Of a DNA stretch of 64,000 nucleotides, positions 22,920 through 34,149 are shown piece after piece (position 1 is the stretch's first letter; each line of letters opens with the position of its first letter). Made by a program: the position numbers and the translations under genes. The notes beneath the pieces were generated by a model. It saw only the letters and a list, made by a program, of their open reading frames with translations. It searched no databases and was not told the DNA's origin. This DNA is from Hymenoscyphus infarciens. Its lineage: Eukaryota; Ascomycota; Leotiomycetes; Helotiales; Helotiaceae. The DNA lies in the NCBI GenBank assembly GCA_001414345.1, contig LLCB01000216.1, forward strand, positions 39,264-103,263, given 5' to 3'.

Positions 22920-24929
22920 CTGTTTTCTAAGACACGACTAAAGTTGGATCGCGATTTACGAAGGAATCTAGCTTCAATGACTTTATAACATTTCTAGGCA
23001 CTTCCATTGGTGAAACAGCTCTAGTGTAAGTCAAGCATTTTCCTGTTTTGGGTGCCTTGGATAAGGTTCTTCTCCCAGCTTCTCTAAAGATTCTCTGACT
23101 AATAAAGCAGCACTGCTGATTTATTATAGGGAACACCGTATCAGACGTTTGGTCTTGACACCCGCCTTTTCCCGTCTCGAGTATAGGAATTAGCACCATT
23201 GGTGAAAGAAAACGTTGATTTGCTACTGAAACGCTTTAAGAATCTCGCTAAACAGCGTAAGCTAGTGAATATATTCATTAGCACTAAAGCCTTCACTATA
23301 GATGTTATTTCTAAAATTGTCTTTGGGAAAGAATTGGGTTGTATCTAGGATCCTGCTTTTCGAAAGCAGTTTATTGAATATCTTTACAACATATTTGAAA
23401 TGGGCTGGCCAGCTACAACCTTCCTGCACTTGGCAAGATTCTCACTATCGTTGCCGGAGTGGTTTTCTGAAAGCTTGTTCCCTATCCCGTTAATGGAATT
23501 CAAAAAATTACATAATTCAGAGTTCGTATTGTTCATCTCCTTGCTAACATACATGCTATACACAACAGTGGGTGCAGGAATTCCGTGCGCACCCTCTAAA
23601 TTTAGCCGAAAACACACCAAAAGTCACCCTCTTTATAGCCTTATAAACTAGTAAATATATAGTATAACATATCCTAATAACGATCATAGACGTAGAGCTT
23701 TATAAGAAGAGCATATTCCTAACTAACTACTTAGTTATAACTCCTAAGCTACGTATATAATTTTAAAAGCTAATATTTTACTAATAAAGTCTCTAAGAGA
23801 TTATTATAGCATAGACTTTAAGTTACTCTAGCCTAATTAAAAGCTAAGGAGGTTCAAGTATTAGGTTATACTAATCTTAATACTTCGTTTTATATAAATC
23901 TAATAGAGCGTTCTTCTATAATTAGTAGAAGAAGTTAGTAAAAATATGGTGATTTTAGTGTAGCTTAGCAGAATCTGGGCCTGTGCGCACGGAATTCCTG
24001 CACCCACTGTTGCACAGAAAGGTATTAAGCTTATCGACAATTACCTGCAAGACTGCAACGTCCCTGTCGTCGGGAAAATAGAAAAACAGACAAAGAAGAA
24101 TGATTTCAACAAGTCTATTGTTATTGATACGCTTGTTGAGCCATCGTCCGCAAAAGATCATAGTATCTTAAATACTAGTTAACTTGCGGAAGAAGTCATC
24201 ATGTTGTTGTTAGCGGGAAATGATACGACCTCTAATGCTATGATCTCCGGTATTTACCAAATACTCAAGAATCCGGCTGTGTATGAGAAGCTGAGCACCG
24301 AAATTATTACTAAATTCCCTCGGCACGAGGACGAAATGACTTACGATAAAGCGAAGAGACTTCTATATCTAGTAAGTACAGAAAATTGAGAACAAGACTT
24401 CTAACTCCCTTCACTAACGTGTTCCTAGTCAGCTGCTATCAAAGAAATTTTTAATCCGCTCCCAGGTCGAGCCCCGCGAGTAGTGCCCCCTGAGGGAGAT
24501 GATCTGTATGGTCATCACTTGCCACCAAATGTAAGTGTAAAAAGCTTTTGTTTATTATTTTTTTATTAATAAACCGTGTAACTCTGCTTCAACCATCGTT
24601 TTTCTAGACCATCCTTGTTACTTCCTCTTATCTTCTCAATCGCCACTAAAATATTTGGCCGAACCCTGACCAATTTAGCCCTGAGAGGTGGTTGGAACCC
24701 GACTCAGCACGCCTCGATAAATACAGGACCAGTTTTTATCGCGGAACAAGGGAATGTCTTGGTAAAGAGTGAGTACAATAGTTCCCTCGATGTGGGGAGT
24801 GCTGACAGAAATAGTCTTGCTCTTTGCGAGATGTATGTCTGGCTCGGGAATCGTTTTAGAAACTTTAAGATGGAAAGCTATGATACCATAGATGATGATG
24901 TGAAATGGATAGATCTTTTACTTACCTAG
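22920..24929 (+). pseudogene. Cytochrome P450 pseudogene (trichodiene-oxygenase-like)
   Basis: Fragments in order: TTKVGSRFTKESSFNDF at 22935-22985, LVKENVDLLLKRFKNLA...TKAFTIDVISKIVFGKELG near 23200-23345, EMGWPATTFLHLARFSLSLPEW near 23397-23465, the I-helix LLLAGNDTTSN at 24204-24236, the K-helix region IKEIFNPLPGRAPRVVPPEGDDLY, then NIWPNPDQFSPERW, and the haem loop FYRGTRECLGKE near 24735-24770. The Cys ligand remains. Stops interrupt it, for example TAG after ELGC and TAA before NIWPNP, and frames shift in the N-terminal third. A 450-bp MITE sits at 23563-24012, possibly within a former intron. The motifs resemble fungal P450s annotated as trichodiene oxygenase-like, but the substrate is unknown. 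Confidence 0.8.
23563..24012. mobile_element. 450-bp MITE with perfect 30-bp terminal inverted repeats
   Basis: The left end 23563-23592 starts CAACAGTGGGTGCAGG and ends CGTGCGCAC. The right end 23983-24012 is its exact reverse complement over 30 bases. Weaker inverse similarity continues inward for about 35 bases. The core is TA-rich and RIP-like, with no coding sequence. It interrupts the P450 pseudogene. The flanks are CA on both sides, a possible 2-bp duplication; no longer one is seen, so the superfamily is open. Confidence 0.85.
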
Positions 24930-26079
24930 TAAGTCTTTACACATGTTTCAGCAGCAAACACTCTTTCCCTTGACGTCTATGATTGTTTCCGTTTTCTCCC
25001 GGGAGAACTGGCTGACACACACTGAAGCTTTATTGGTAAGAATTTGGAGGTCAAATTGGAGATGAGGGAAACGTGATCGCTTAGGTCATATATGGTCTTG
25101 CACGGGGGGTTAGCAGATGTTGCGATTACTAAAGGCAATATAGATCATTCGCTTTATTACGATGTTCTATTTATTTGGAGTAATAGAGTCACTTCACATC
25201 CTTTATACCTGGCATAATTGCCATAAGTTCTTCCCAATATATTTACTTGTCTCTATATTTTCATATAATCGAAATTATAAGAATTTTACAGAGACTAGGA
25301 GAAAACATTTGATTTGTTTAGAAGTTCTTTTAGCTTAACTATACTTTGTAAAACAAGACAGTATAATTCCTTCACTAGCACCTTAAGATAACGTCATAAT
25401 TCAAGTATTACGTTGAGTATCGCAGTTTAAAACAAGCTATAATGACATTCGTTGTAGTAACTCTTACTTAGTTACTTCTTTTTTCCATCTGATTTAGAAG
25501 AAAAAAATCTTTAACTTGATGTTACACTATGTGTGTTATAGTAAACGGGAGCTATAATCAGGTTAATCGCAGTAACTGTGTCCTAATTACTTCCTTTTAC
25601 TACCAAAGTTAGATAATTGATAAAATGAATAATTGTCACTGAAGAACAGAATATTAAAAATGAAACTGCTTTATTATTCCTGTATAGCTAAATAATAGTG
25701 CTATGCGTTCAGGTATGCTTCTCTTCTCATTTGTATGCACTAGTCACTATTCATTCAATTGTTTTCAGAGAAGCTATTACTTTAAATTGAGTTATATGTT
25801 ATAAGTAAAATCCCCCCCTTCTATTGCTGAAAGTTGTTCCACCGCTTAAATAGGTTTCACTAGAATCCTAGATCAATTTTTATGCTATTTACCGCTATGA
25901 TATAGGATATCACAATTGTTTATCTTGAAGTGAGAGCGAGTAAGAATATATAAACTTACGAAGGTACTAAGAAGAGTATATAAACTAAACATGTGTGTTT
26001 TCTCAATGAGCGCCGAGGGATGTGCCGCTTTTGTATGATACTAGACCTCCATTCTGCTTTTCTGAAATAGGTTTTTTTT
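24930..26079. other. Decayed intergenic DNA
   Basis: No gene seen. Moderately AT-rich sequence with stops in every frame, probably old transposon debris continuous with the gypsy relic that follows. Confidence 0.4.
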
Positions 26080-26640
26080 TGAGAAAAAGACCACTTTCAA
26101 AAAGAGATGGCATAATGAAAGTTTAGATCCCACCTATGTATCTCGATCGCCGCGGCACACTTTTCTTTGAGCAGTTGGAATGCTAGGGCTTCTAGCTTCT
26201 CCTATTTAAACGGGACGTTGCCTGTAAGTCTTGATAAGGGTATCTTGATTTCTGTATAGCTTTTGATGACTTGTCGTACGAACCTAACCGCTCTAAGGAA
26301 TTGTCTAACTCCTGTGGCATCGCGGGGTAGTGGCTATTCTTGTATCTTGTCTCCCTTTATCGTATATATAACCACCTTTCCTCCTAAGCGGTGGGTTACC
26401 CTAAGTGCTGTTATTTCTATTATGAACAATTCTAGCTTTTTAAATGATAGCCTTATTCTAGCCCATCGGATCCTTGGAAGTAACTTCTCCACTAATAAGG
26501 TATATCCTTCGACGAAGCTTTAGACTCCCGCGAATATATCATCAACGTAGAATGCGGTCGTCTGGGCTACCACTATTTAGGATTTTTACTTGGCGCGCTG
26601 GCAAAGAAGCCCGAGCTTGCTGCCCACTCAAAAATAGTCC
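26080..26640 (-). pseudogene. Ty3/gypsy reverse-transcriptase relic
   Basis: Read on the minus strand, 26554 downwards gives TAFYVDDIFAGV, the RT catalytic box. It is followed by EKLLPRIRWARIRLSFKKLELF, then LRVTHRLGGKV, PLPRDATGVRQFLRAVRFVRQ, YTEIKIPLSRLTGNVPFK and EKLEALAFQLLKEKCA. This is the palm-to-thumb and connection order of Ty3/gypsy polymerases. Only a few stops break it (TAA/TAG), and no LTRs were found nearby. The plus-strand frames of 79-86 codons across it are shadows. Confidence 0.7.
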
Positions 26641-27266
26641 ACGTCCAGCAACTGTTTGCATACTCTCTACATGGAAGTCAAACTGCTTCTTCCGCAGCTC
26701 CTTTTCCTTTTGATTTTTATTCGCAGAAGTTGTAGTGACAGCTAAGCAACTGAAATCCTAGTTTCGACACTTAAGCATCGCCCTTTTCATTACTCCAAGA
26801 TTAACTCAAGGAGCAATCTGTTTGTAAATTGCGATGGAATGGGACTATCTAAAGCGTTGCCCTGGCAAGTTGGAACTTCTTGAACATCCTGAAGCTCCAC
26901 ATTGAAAATAAGCGTCAACTTTTGAAGTGTTCAACGCTGAGTTTTCACAACTACTAAGCTGATTAGAGAACGCAATATATTATTTAGTTGAAGACTATTA
27001 TAAAACAATATCTCATTCCACAGTAATAATAATACAAAAAGTCTTTCACATATCGGCCTGTCTATCAATCCCACGCATTCCGTCGCTACCAATCCACACT
27101 ACTAAATACTCCCCACCTAAATTTACAGCTTTCCCCCTAATGACTCAAAGCGGCCCATTCTCGGGCCCCGCTTTTAAAAGGTTTGCCCACACCACTAATA
27201 ATTCAAAGTGAAGTCTATCCAAAAAAGAAATCTGCTCCCATCCAATCAAAAGATTGGAGGATAACA
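26641..27266. other. Intergenic, upstream of tRNA-iMet
   Basis: The minus strand of 26641-26720 is open and charged (ELRKKQFDFHVESMQ) but not recognised, perhaps older element sequence. The remainder shows nothing apart from the immediate 5' flank of the tRNA gene. Confidence 0.35.
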
Positions 27267-27338
27267 AGCAATGTGGCGCAGTGGAAGCGCGCCGGGCTCA
27301 TAACCCGGAGGTCCTCGGATCGAAACCGAGCATTGCTA
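27267..27338 (+). tRNA. Initiator tRNA-Met (CAT), no intron
   Basis: 72 bases. The acceptor stem AGCAATG (27267-27273) pairs with CATTGCT (27331-27337), and the discriminator A is at 27338. The anticodon arm is CCGGGCTCATAACCCGG. The T arm is CTCGGATCGAAACCGAG, so the loop is ATCGAAA instead of the usual TTC form. The A1:T72 pair and this T loop are hallmarks of eukaryotic initiator tRNA and match the yeast initiator closely. Box A is GTGGCGCAGTGG. A T-rich tract (CTATCTTTTTCG) ends transcription. Confidence 0.95.
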
Positions 27339-27973
27339 TCTTTTTCGTTTTTTTCTCTTCCTTTTGCTTTGTAATTTACTTCTAGATGGGCAATGGAGGA
27401 AGCGGTGGAGTAGTATGAGTTGTGAATAGACCTTGGTTTATTCGAGGGAGAATGAAATTCTGGATTTTACATTCTCGCTTCTAGTTTTTTTTGTCACTTT
27501 AAGTGCTTCACAACAAGCGCTCGACGATTATGAGTGGCACTTGAGTTCCCAACAGAGGGTACATTGGTGTTCATAAGCTGACACTGGACTCTGCTTTGAT
27601 TGACGCGTAGAAATACATCTTCATGCTCGATACAATAATTTGATTCGGCCTCCGGTTTCTCAAAACAAAGAATTTACATATTATCATGTCTTGACAAACA
27701 TCCCTTCTTTTATTTTATTTTAGTAAGAGTGTTGAAATACAGTTGAGTACCAAAGTAGGATTGAGAAAGGTCAGAAATGGCTGATGTCTAGAGGCATTGA
27801 AAAAACAGGGTAGAAGATTTAATTCTGAAGGTTGTGCCCATCCTACCATCGAGAGCCCATATTTATGTAAATCCCATACACCTGAAGAGAGAACCCAAAC
27901 ACCTAAAAACCTCAACCAATTACTCGGAAAAGCAAAGCAAACACCCAAACTACGACAGCCATCCCTCACCACC
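27339..27973. other. Intergenic
   Basis: 3' flank of the tRNA and of the secreted-protein gene on the other strand. Nothing else recognised; the 94-codon minus frame at 27715-27999 has no supporting motif. Confidence 0.4.
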
Positions 27974-28561
27974 TCAACGAGTCCGACACTCCCCCTCAAT
28001 TTTCCACGCCCGCCTTATCTCACAACCAGCCCAGACCCCACTAACATCATCACTCCTATGACCAACAACAACCTCCGCACAATCTCCATCCTTCCAATCT
28101 ACAAAAGGACTAATTCTATCTGCCTTCATCCTACAGATTCCCGTCGCCATACTGCCCGTCAAAAAGGTACAACCGCCTTGTCGTCCATCCCAGAAGAAGA
28201 CTTGGCAAATGGGGTTATCCTCAGCAACTATTCGCTTTCCAAGGTTCCCAATGCCCTTGTTGCGATTGCCGTTCCTCATATTCCAACTCTGCACCCCCTC
28301 CGCCCCAACAACAGGATTTTCCCTTGCTTCAATTCGTCCCTGCTTCTCCCGTCTAGCCTGACTCTCCATAGCACCTCTATAATACTCCACAGCACTGGGC
28401 CACGTTTTGGTCACGTCGTCTTGGGAGGTTGGATCACCCCTTCTTTGGTGCACTGGCGCGATGCAGAAAGTGCCGAGACATGGAGGGTCGTCTATGCCTG
28501 TGTTTGTGGAGGCGAGGGAGAGCGGGAGGGCGGCAAGGAGGAGAAGTGGTTGGATCCGCAT
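27974..28561 (-). CDS. Secreted cysteine-containing protein, candidate effector
   Basis: A single exon of 195 aa starts at the ATG at 28561. Residues 1-18 form a signal peptide (MRIQPLLLLAALPLSLAS), with likely cleavage after LAS. The mature part has eight cysteines: CLGTFC near the N-terminus, then CQVFFW, GGC, GIC, GDC, GC and EC in the C-terminal half (about 115-195). Basic, dibasic-rich segments (HQRRGD, QARREKQGR, LGKRIV) might be processing sites. No known fold is recognised. Size, signal and cysteine count fit the loose class of small secreted proteins of plant-associated fungi; a role in a host is only inference. Plus-strand frames over the same span are shadows. Confidence 0.65.
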   Translation of the reverse strand: MRIQPLLLLAALPLSLASTNTGIDDPPCLGTFCIAPVHQRRGDPTSQDDVTKTWPSAVEYYRGAMESQARREKQGRIEARENPVVGAEGVQSWNMRNGNRNKGIGNLGKRIVAEDNPICQVFFWDGRQGGCTFLTGSMATGICRMKADRISPFVDWKDGDCAEVVVGHRSDDVSGVWAGCEIRRAWKIEGECRTR

Positions 28562-29630
28562 TTTGGTTTTTGTTGGTTTTGTTGTTCAAATGGAGGTACA
28601 AATTCGAGAACGATTTCCAAAAATATTTCTTGATGGATGTCAGAAGATTGAATCTAGTTATTAGATATCCTTGACAGAAGGATAAGAAAGATCCTTGGGA
28701 CTTAGGAAGTTTATAATTCCCCAATTTAAACCCAACTCACACCCCAAACCGAACACTACAAACAACTAAGCCAAAGATCCATTTAGATTAGCCCTAAACC
28801 CCCAAGACTCACCAGTGCGCCTGGCGCCTGTTTTATCAGAACCAGCGAAATGGAAGCGGGTTCGAGACAATCCTACATCTACCTTCTAGCTTTGATGCTG
28901 GGGAAGAGAATGGAAAACAAGTTACAACACTCGATGGATCAAAATAAAAACAGACATACGCCCAATGACCATGCTGCTACGAGGAAAGAAGGCTGTCTTC
29001 AACCATCGAGACATCTGTGAACGACCAAGACAATCTTTCCGAATGATATCACCCCATTACACCAGCGTCTAAAGTATGACGAGCACACACTAGGTGACCA
29101 ACCCGGAACCACTTTCAACCTAAAAGCCAGAAGCCAACCCCCAAACTAGCACTCGACAAAAAGGACTTGCCAATACCATCAATTGAATCACAAACATCGC
29201 AAGCAAAAAGAGAAAGAATTCAAAAAAATAAGGAAAATGACTTCATGTATTTCTATTCATTACTAAGTGAACTGTACCCATCACTACTGGTATCGTCCAT
29301 CATCCATCAGCCCTATTCACAAACACGCCACCGCATGTCAAATAATAAAAAGGTTCACAGAATGTATGCCTTTATACACTCGCAATCATCATCAAAATCC
29401 CATCATCCCATCCATCATCCACTTACTCCACATCAAGGGTATGCAAAGTAAACAAGCAAAAAAGAAGAACACCACCCAGATGCAAATGATCCCATTCCCG
29501 TTTTTGAAAATGCCACCCCCCACAGCAAAAAAAAAAAAAAAAAAAAAAAACGCCACCATCAAATAAGATGGATGCAAAAAAAGAGGGTATCTCTCAATGT
29601 GCACTCTCTCGCTCGTAGCAATTATTTATC
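28562..29630. other. Intergenic, including a 24-base A/T tract
   Basis: No gene supported. 29527-29550 is an uninterrupted run of 24 A on the plus strand (T on the strand of mbp1), about 80 bp beyond the mbp1 stop codon, in its 3' flank. The frames of 85-99 codons here are low-complexity and overlap one another. Confidence 0.4.
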
Positions 29631-32379
29631 TCACGAAGGAACCTCAACCCGCGTAAGGAACTCCCGAATCCGTCTCAGATCCACATTAGGCTCACTCTCA
29701 ATAGCTCTCAAAAGCTTCGGCGCAACCTGATCCACCTTCTCCACCGGCGTCCCCGTACAAAGCCCAACAACCTTACGATACTTATTAGCAAGTTCCGAGC
29801 TCTTGCTCTGAAGATCTCTCACATCTTGCTCTAAATCTTGGTTGTTGGCCTGGTATGCACTGATGCGAGCTCGTAGGACATGAGCAGGTGGAAGGGAGTT
29901 TAATAATTGGCGCTGTGCTTGGTCGAGAGGGGGGAGAGGTTGGTGAGGGTTGGAACTGACGTTTGCCAGGACGTTGGAGGGAAGTTTGGGAATGGAGAGA
30001 GATTTGTCGGCATCGCCTAGTCGCATATCGATGTTTTGTTGGCTTTGACCCATCTCCTGTTGCATTTGTCGAAGTCGGGATCGCTCTTGTTGGACAGCTC
30101 TAGTTAGGTTGGCAAACTTGTGCTTTTGAGCTTGCTGCTCCTTTGCTTGGGCTTCGATCATTTCTCTACGCCGACGTTGTTCTCCAAGAAGGGCTGATTG
30201 TTCTCGTAGTTGAGCATGAAGTGCATCAATCCGGGCTTGTCTCTTATCCAACTCATTGGTAAATTCCTGCGAGACGTCTGTGACAAGGGAGGATATTGCT
30301 GTAGAGATTAGAAATGAATAGATTATAAAGGTTAGTAAACTTACAAGAGATAATCTCGTTACTGGTTTGATTTGTTCTCGAGGTAAACTTCTCAGGTGCT
30401 GGTATACGACCGGAACCTATATCTACATTACCCGAACTCTCTCCAACACCAAAATCATGCGGACAGAGACCTGAGCGATTCTTGATTTCTGGGTTCGCAC
30501 CAACCTCCAAAAGTTGACTGATGATACTTCTGTTTCCGATACGAGCTGCATTATTCAAGGCAGTATCACCTGATTTATCCTGAATGTTTACTACCTCCGA
30601 CATAAAACGGCCTAAATTCATTGTGTGCCGCGAAGGAGCATTGCTACTGAAAGAGTGCGATTGCTGACTATTTGGAGCGGTTCCCGCACGAACGACAAAT
30701 TCGAGGAGCGATTCAAGGTAGTATTTGGTGGCGGAGCTTCGTCCTTTGACGGCCGAAGTAACTGCAATGTGATGAAGTACTGTTCGATAGCGCTGATCGG
30801 TAAATTCGATAGTAGGTCCAAGCAATTCGAGAAGATCCGGAAAGCTACCCATGTCGAGATTGTTGGTGACACTACAAGCGCGCATCAATGCTGTTTCTCC
30901 AGCTCGATTAACTCTATAAATACTTGCACCACGGGCGATCAAGGCTTTCAAAAGTGGCAGACGAGCAAGTGTCGCAGCCCAGATCAAAGCAGTATTCGCA
31001 GAATTGTCAATTGGCGTATCGAGATCCTGAGGAGACATAGTAAGGAAAACTTCGTGCTTGCCGACATCATTTTGGCCATGGTCCATAAAGAGAGATAGAA
31101 GGAGCGACTTCTTCTGCTCTAAATTTTGGATTGCGTTATGTGGCAAAGGCGGAAGTATCGAAGGCTCCTCGCCTTGTGCCAGCTGTGAGTTATGATAGAG
31201 AAAGGACTCGTTTGGCTCAGTGGGGGTGGGTTCTCGCATGGACAGGTCGTAATAGCCATCCATCTGGTGTTGTTCAAGCTCGCCCGGTGTAGCTCGCATT
31301 CTCTTTCGCGGAGGTTCGTCAATATCGCCGTTTCGATTATCTCCTTGTCCCGGTTGTGTATATTGGGTGGCATAGGCTGAATCCTGACCATTAGGTAGGT
31401 AACCATCGTTTGATAGAAAACTTTGTGTGCTTTGTTGCGATCCACCAGGGTATGCCGACTCCTGTGACGCAAGGTTTTGCTGAGACGGCTGTCGACTAAA
31501 GCTCGGCGGGTGTCCTGAATTGGCTCCATTTCTGATTCGGGGAACTGGTGAATCGAATCGAGCCTTGCTGATAGCAGCGACGGCATGAGAAGCGGTACTA
31601 GAAATGTTTTTGAAGAAAGTGCCAGATTGGTTCCCTGATCGATTCTCTGCGCCTGAGTTATAGAGTCGTTTTCGCTGGGCCGCCATAGCTTGTTCCTTCG
31701 TAGGAGTATCGTGTCCACCTCGTCCAGCAATTCCACCATCTTGTCCCATGTCGTAGGTCAACAGAGGTCGCAAGAGATCCTCAACTCCATATTGTCTGCA
31801 GAATTCCAAGCCTCTATCGAACTTGATCCAAGTACCTTGATACTTTCCATAACCACCTTGCACTTTCTCGTGTTCCCCAATCAAAATCTCCTTCTCCAAC
31901 ACTTTTGTACGCTTGCCCTTCTCGATGCCGGCCACTTTTAATATCTGAGTCGCATTGAGCCAGCTGTCTTTACGTCGGCGCATTACAGCAATTTTATTGA
32001 CTTCCATCTCATAAACATCTACCCCTGAGTAAACCGCCTATCCGAAAACATTAGCGATTGCAACTTCACAAAGATAACCGAAAGAAAACTGGAACTCCTT
32101 TGATGAACTCACAGAGTAGATTTGTGGTGCTGGGACAGCTCGTGCTGGTTGGTTATTGCCATCGTATTGTCTAAATGGCTGTCCTGGCTGCATCATCATG
32201 CCACCGCCCTGCGAACCCTGGCTCATGTTGAAAGACATCTGTGTATTTGACGGCCGAGTCTGATTCCACTCCTGCTCCCCTTGCGCACCACCGAGGAAGG
32301 TGGTAGTGCGATTGAGGTTATTTTGTCGCGACGACGAGGTGTTTGAGAGAGGATGAGGGTTTGGTGTGATTGTCGACAT
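29631..32379 (-). CDS. mbp1: MBF complex subunit Mbp1: APSES/KilA-N DNA-binding, ankyrin repeats
   Basis: Three exons, 32379-32113, 32037-30345 and 30298-29631, make 875 aa; the introns are 75 and 46 nt. The N-terminal 85 residues are Gln/Asn/Ser-rich. The APSES/KilA-N domain begins at about 86 across the first splice (IYS/AVYSGVDVYEMEV, then VMRRRKDSWLNATQILKVAG and GKRTKVLEKEI). A long disordered part carries a basic RKRMR patch. Ankyrin repeats lie at about 420-620 (TALIWAATLARLPLLKALI; SGDTALNNAARIGNRSIISQLL). A coiled coil covers about 660-800. In yeasts the family partners Swi6 in MBF and drives G1/S genes through ACGCGT sites. Its own promoter has four ACGCG cores. It is divergent from tim8. 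The start MSTITPNP at 32379 is preferred over an in-frame ATG ten codons upstream. Confidence 0.9.
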
Positions 32380-33228
32380 GAGGGTGGACGAGGGAAGATG
32401 TGCGCACAAATGGAGGGAGAATTGTCTCTCGATATCGCGTCACCGAGAACCGAGGCGAGGAGGGATGGCGCGCTAGAACAGAACAATTAAATGATGGGTA
32501 TAAGGGAAGGCCGTCAACGAGATGCAGTGCAAAGGGGGGCAACCCAATCTGCTCTGCAGTCAATGGCAACGATGCGACCAAAGCAACGCGCTGCTTCAGA
32601 CAGGACAAGGTGGGAAGACGTGTAGAGACGTGTCGTTGAAGGCAGATCGCGTAAAGCACACGTGAAGTGATTTGCCCGCCAGCAGTATGGTCCAGTATGA
32701 TTGGGCCGGATTCTGTGTTGGCAGGAGATGACGCGACCCTCTGTTAACCACTTTATTCTAAATAGACTAAATAGTCACAACAACGAAAGCTACTCACTAC
32801 CAGTGGAAGAAACTCCAAACAAAACAAAACATGAACATTGACAGAACTTCGGAATAGTAAAAACTGCCTCCTGTCTCCGTAGTTTTCTAGCTCTACAGGT
32901 AAGAGAAAACATGCCAATTTGAGGCGCTCCAGGTTTTACCAAGCTCAATGAAACCATCACCACTTGTTGTAATACTCTATTTACTTCTTTAGAACAACTC
33001 TAGGAATCTATTTCAATTTTGATTAAATTTTATTTGGTCTGGAAATATGCAAAGGTCTCTCCGTAGAGCGGTGTCCCCTCCAGCCACATCCACATTCTGC
33101 CATCGCGCCACACCTCAAAGTAGTTAGATTCCTATCCACCCAATTTTGTCAAAATATACTCCTACAGCTTCAAGACCAACAGTGCAGCTGGATACCTCCC
33201 CCGAAAGCTACCAAACACCACCCAAAAG
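32380..33228. promoter_or_regulatory. Divergent mbp1/tim8 promoter with four ACGCG (MCB-like) cores
   Basis: ACGCG cores lie at 32436-32440 (minus), 32586-32590 (plus), 32648-32652 (minus) and 32731-32735 (plus), all within 355 bp of the mbp1 start. ACGCG is the core of the MluI cell-cycle box bound by Mbp1 in yeasts. No other coding sequence is present. The tim8-proximal half lacks these cores. Confidence 0.55.
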
Positions 33229-33620
33229 ATGGATCAACCAGCCTCCCAACTCGACCAAAACATCGACCTTTCCAAGCTCACAGACAAAGACAAGTCGGAG
33301 CTCCAACAATTCCTCGTCAATGAGAGTCAGAAAGCTAGGATACAGCAGAGTATGTTTTCCCGCGCCCTGCCCTCTACTTACTATCACCTACCTTACTTGC
33401 CTATATACTCCAAAACACTTTACCACTCTAAACTAATATATTGTTTTCAGCCGTCCACTCCCTAACAGACGTCTGCTGGAAGAAATGCGTCACCGGCACC
33501 ATCAAAAGCGGCAAATTGGAGAAGAGCGAGGAGAGCTGCGCGGCGAATTGCGTCGATCGATTTATGGATGCCAATTTGACCGTTATTAAGCATTTAGATA
33601 AGATGAGAGGAGGATCATAG
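33229..33620 (+). CDS. tim8: Mitochondrial intermembrane-space translocase subunit Tim8
   Basis: Exons 33229-33349 and 33451-33620 give 96 aa; the 101-nt intron starts GTATGT and ends TTTCAG, with a CTAATA branch-like site. The twin CX3C motifs CWKKC and CAANC, separated by the usual spacing, define the small Tim family. The N-terminal stretch [20 protein letters not shown] is typical of Tim8. The family forms hexamers with Tim13 that chaperone hydrophobic precursors across the intermembrane space. The length is close to other Tim8 proteins. The start ATG lies in AAAAGATGGATC. Confidence 0.92.
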
Positions 33621-34149
33621 GGAGTTCCAGAAGCTGGGAAAGGGGAAATGAAGCAATGATTCCAGGTTCTCAGGAGCGATGAATACTGGAGGCTCATCAT
33701 GGAAAAGGGGAGTTATCTTGGGTGGTCGACAATCAGCGACAATGGAACTGGCGGAATGAGGTTGGAGCAGCTTCGAGCACTTCCGATCTTATGGGAGGGT
33801 GTAATTCTGGTGGTGTGTATGAATAGGAATGGGTTGACGATAACGTGTAAAAATATTGCACCAGCAGGTGCAGATAGACATTTCCCTCTTCAGAATACCA
33901 ACTCTTATTAATAGAGGGGGAACAAATATCACAAAATCATCTTCCAAAATATAACCAAGATTTAGGGCTGGAAAAGGAAGCACTTTTCGTGCAATTTTGA
34001 ATTGGTATGTATCTCTTTTTACGCCGTTGTAATGCAGTTGACAATCGTCATTTCGTAGCCACGAAAGACTGTCGTGAAGATTCTCCATAACCATATCATA
34101 AACCCTCGCTCATCAAGACAAGCGCCAACCCATTCATCAAAACACACAT
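33621..34149. other. Convergent intergenic between tim8 and uL23
   Basis: 3' flanks of two converging genes. Short frames of 70-101 codons here show no motif. Nothing else seen. Confidence 0.4.

Noticed and set aside
26263..26713. Plus-strand frames of 79-86 codons
   Set aside because: They are antisense to the gypsy reverse-transcriptase relic, whose motifs read clearly on the minus strand.
29167..29604. Frames of 70-99 codons around the poly(A) tract
   Set aside because: Translation is dominated by the homopolymer and His/Ser low complexity.
30618..31739. Long frames on both strands overlapping mbp1 exon 2
   Set aside because: They lie out of phase within a clearly conserved gene and show no motif; shadows.
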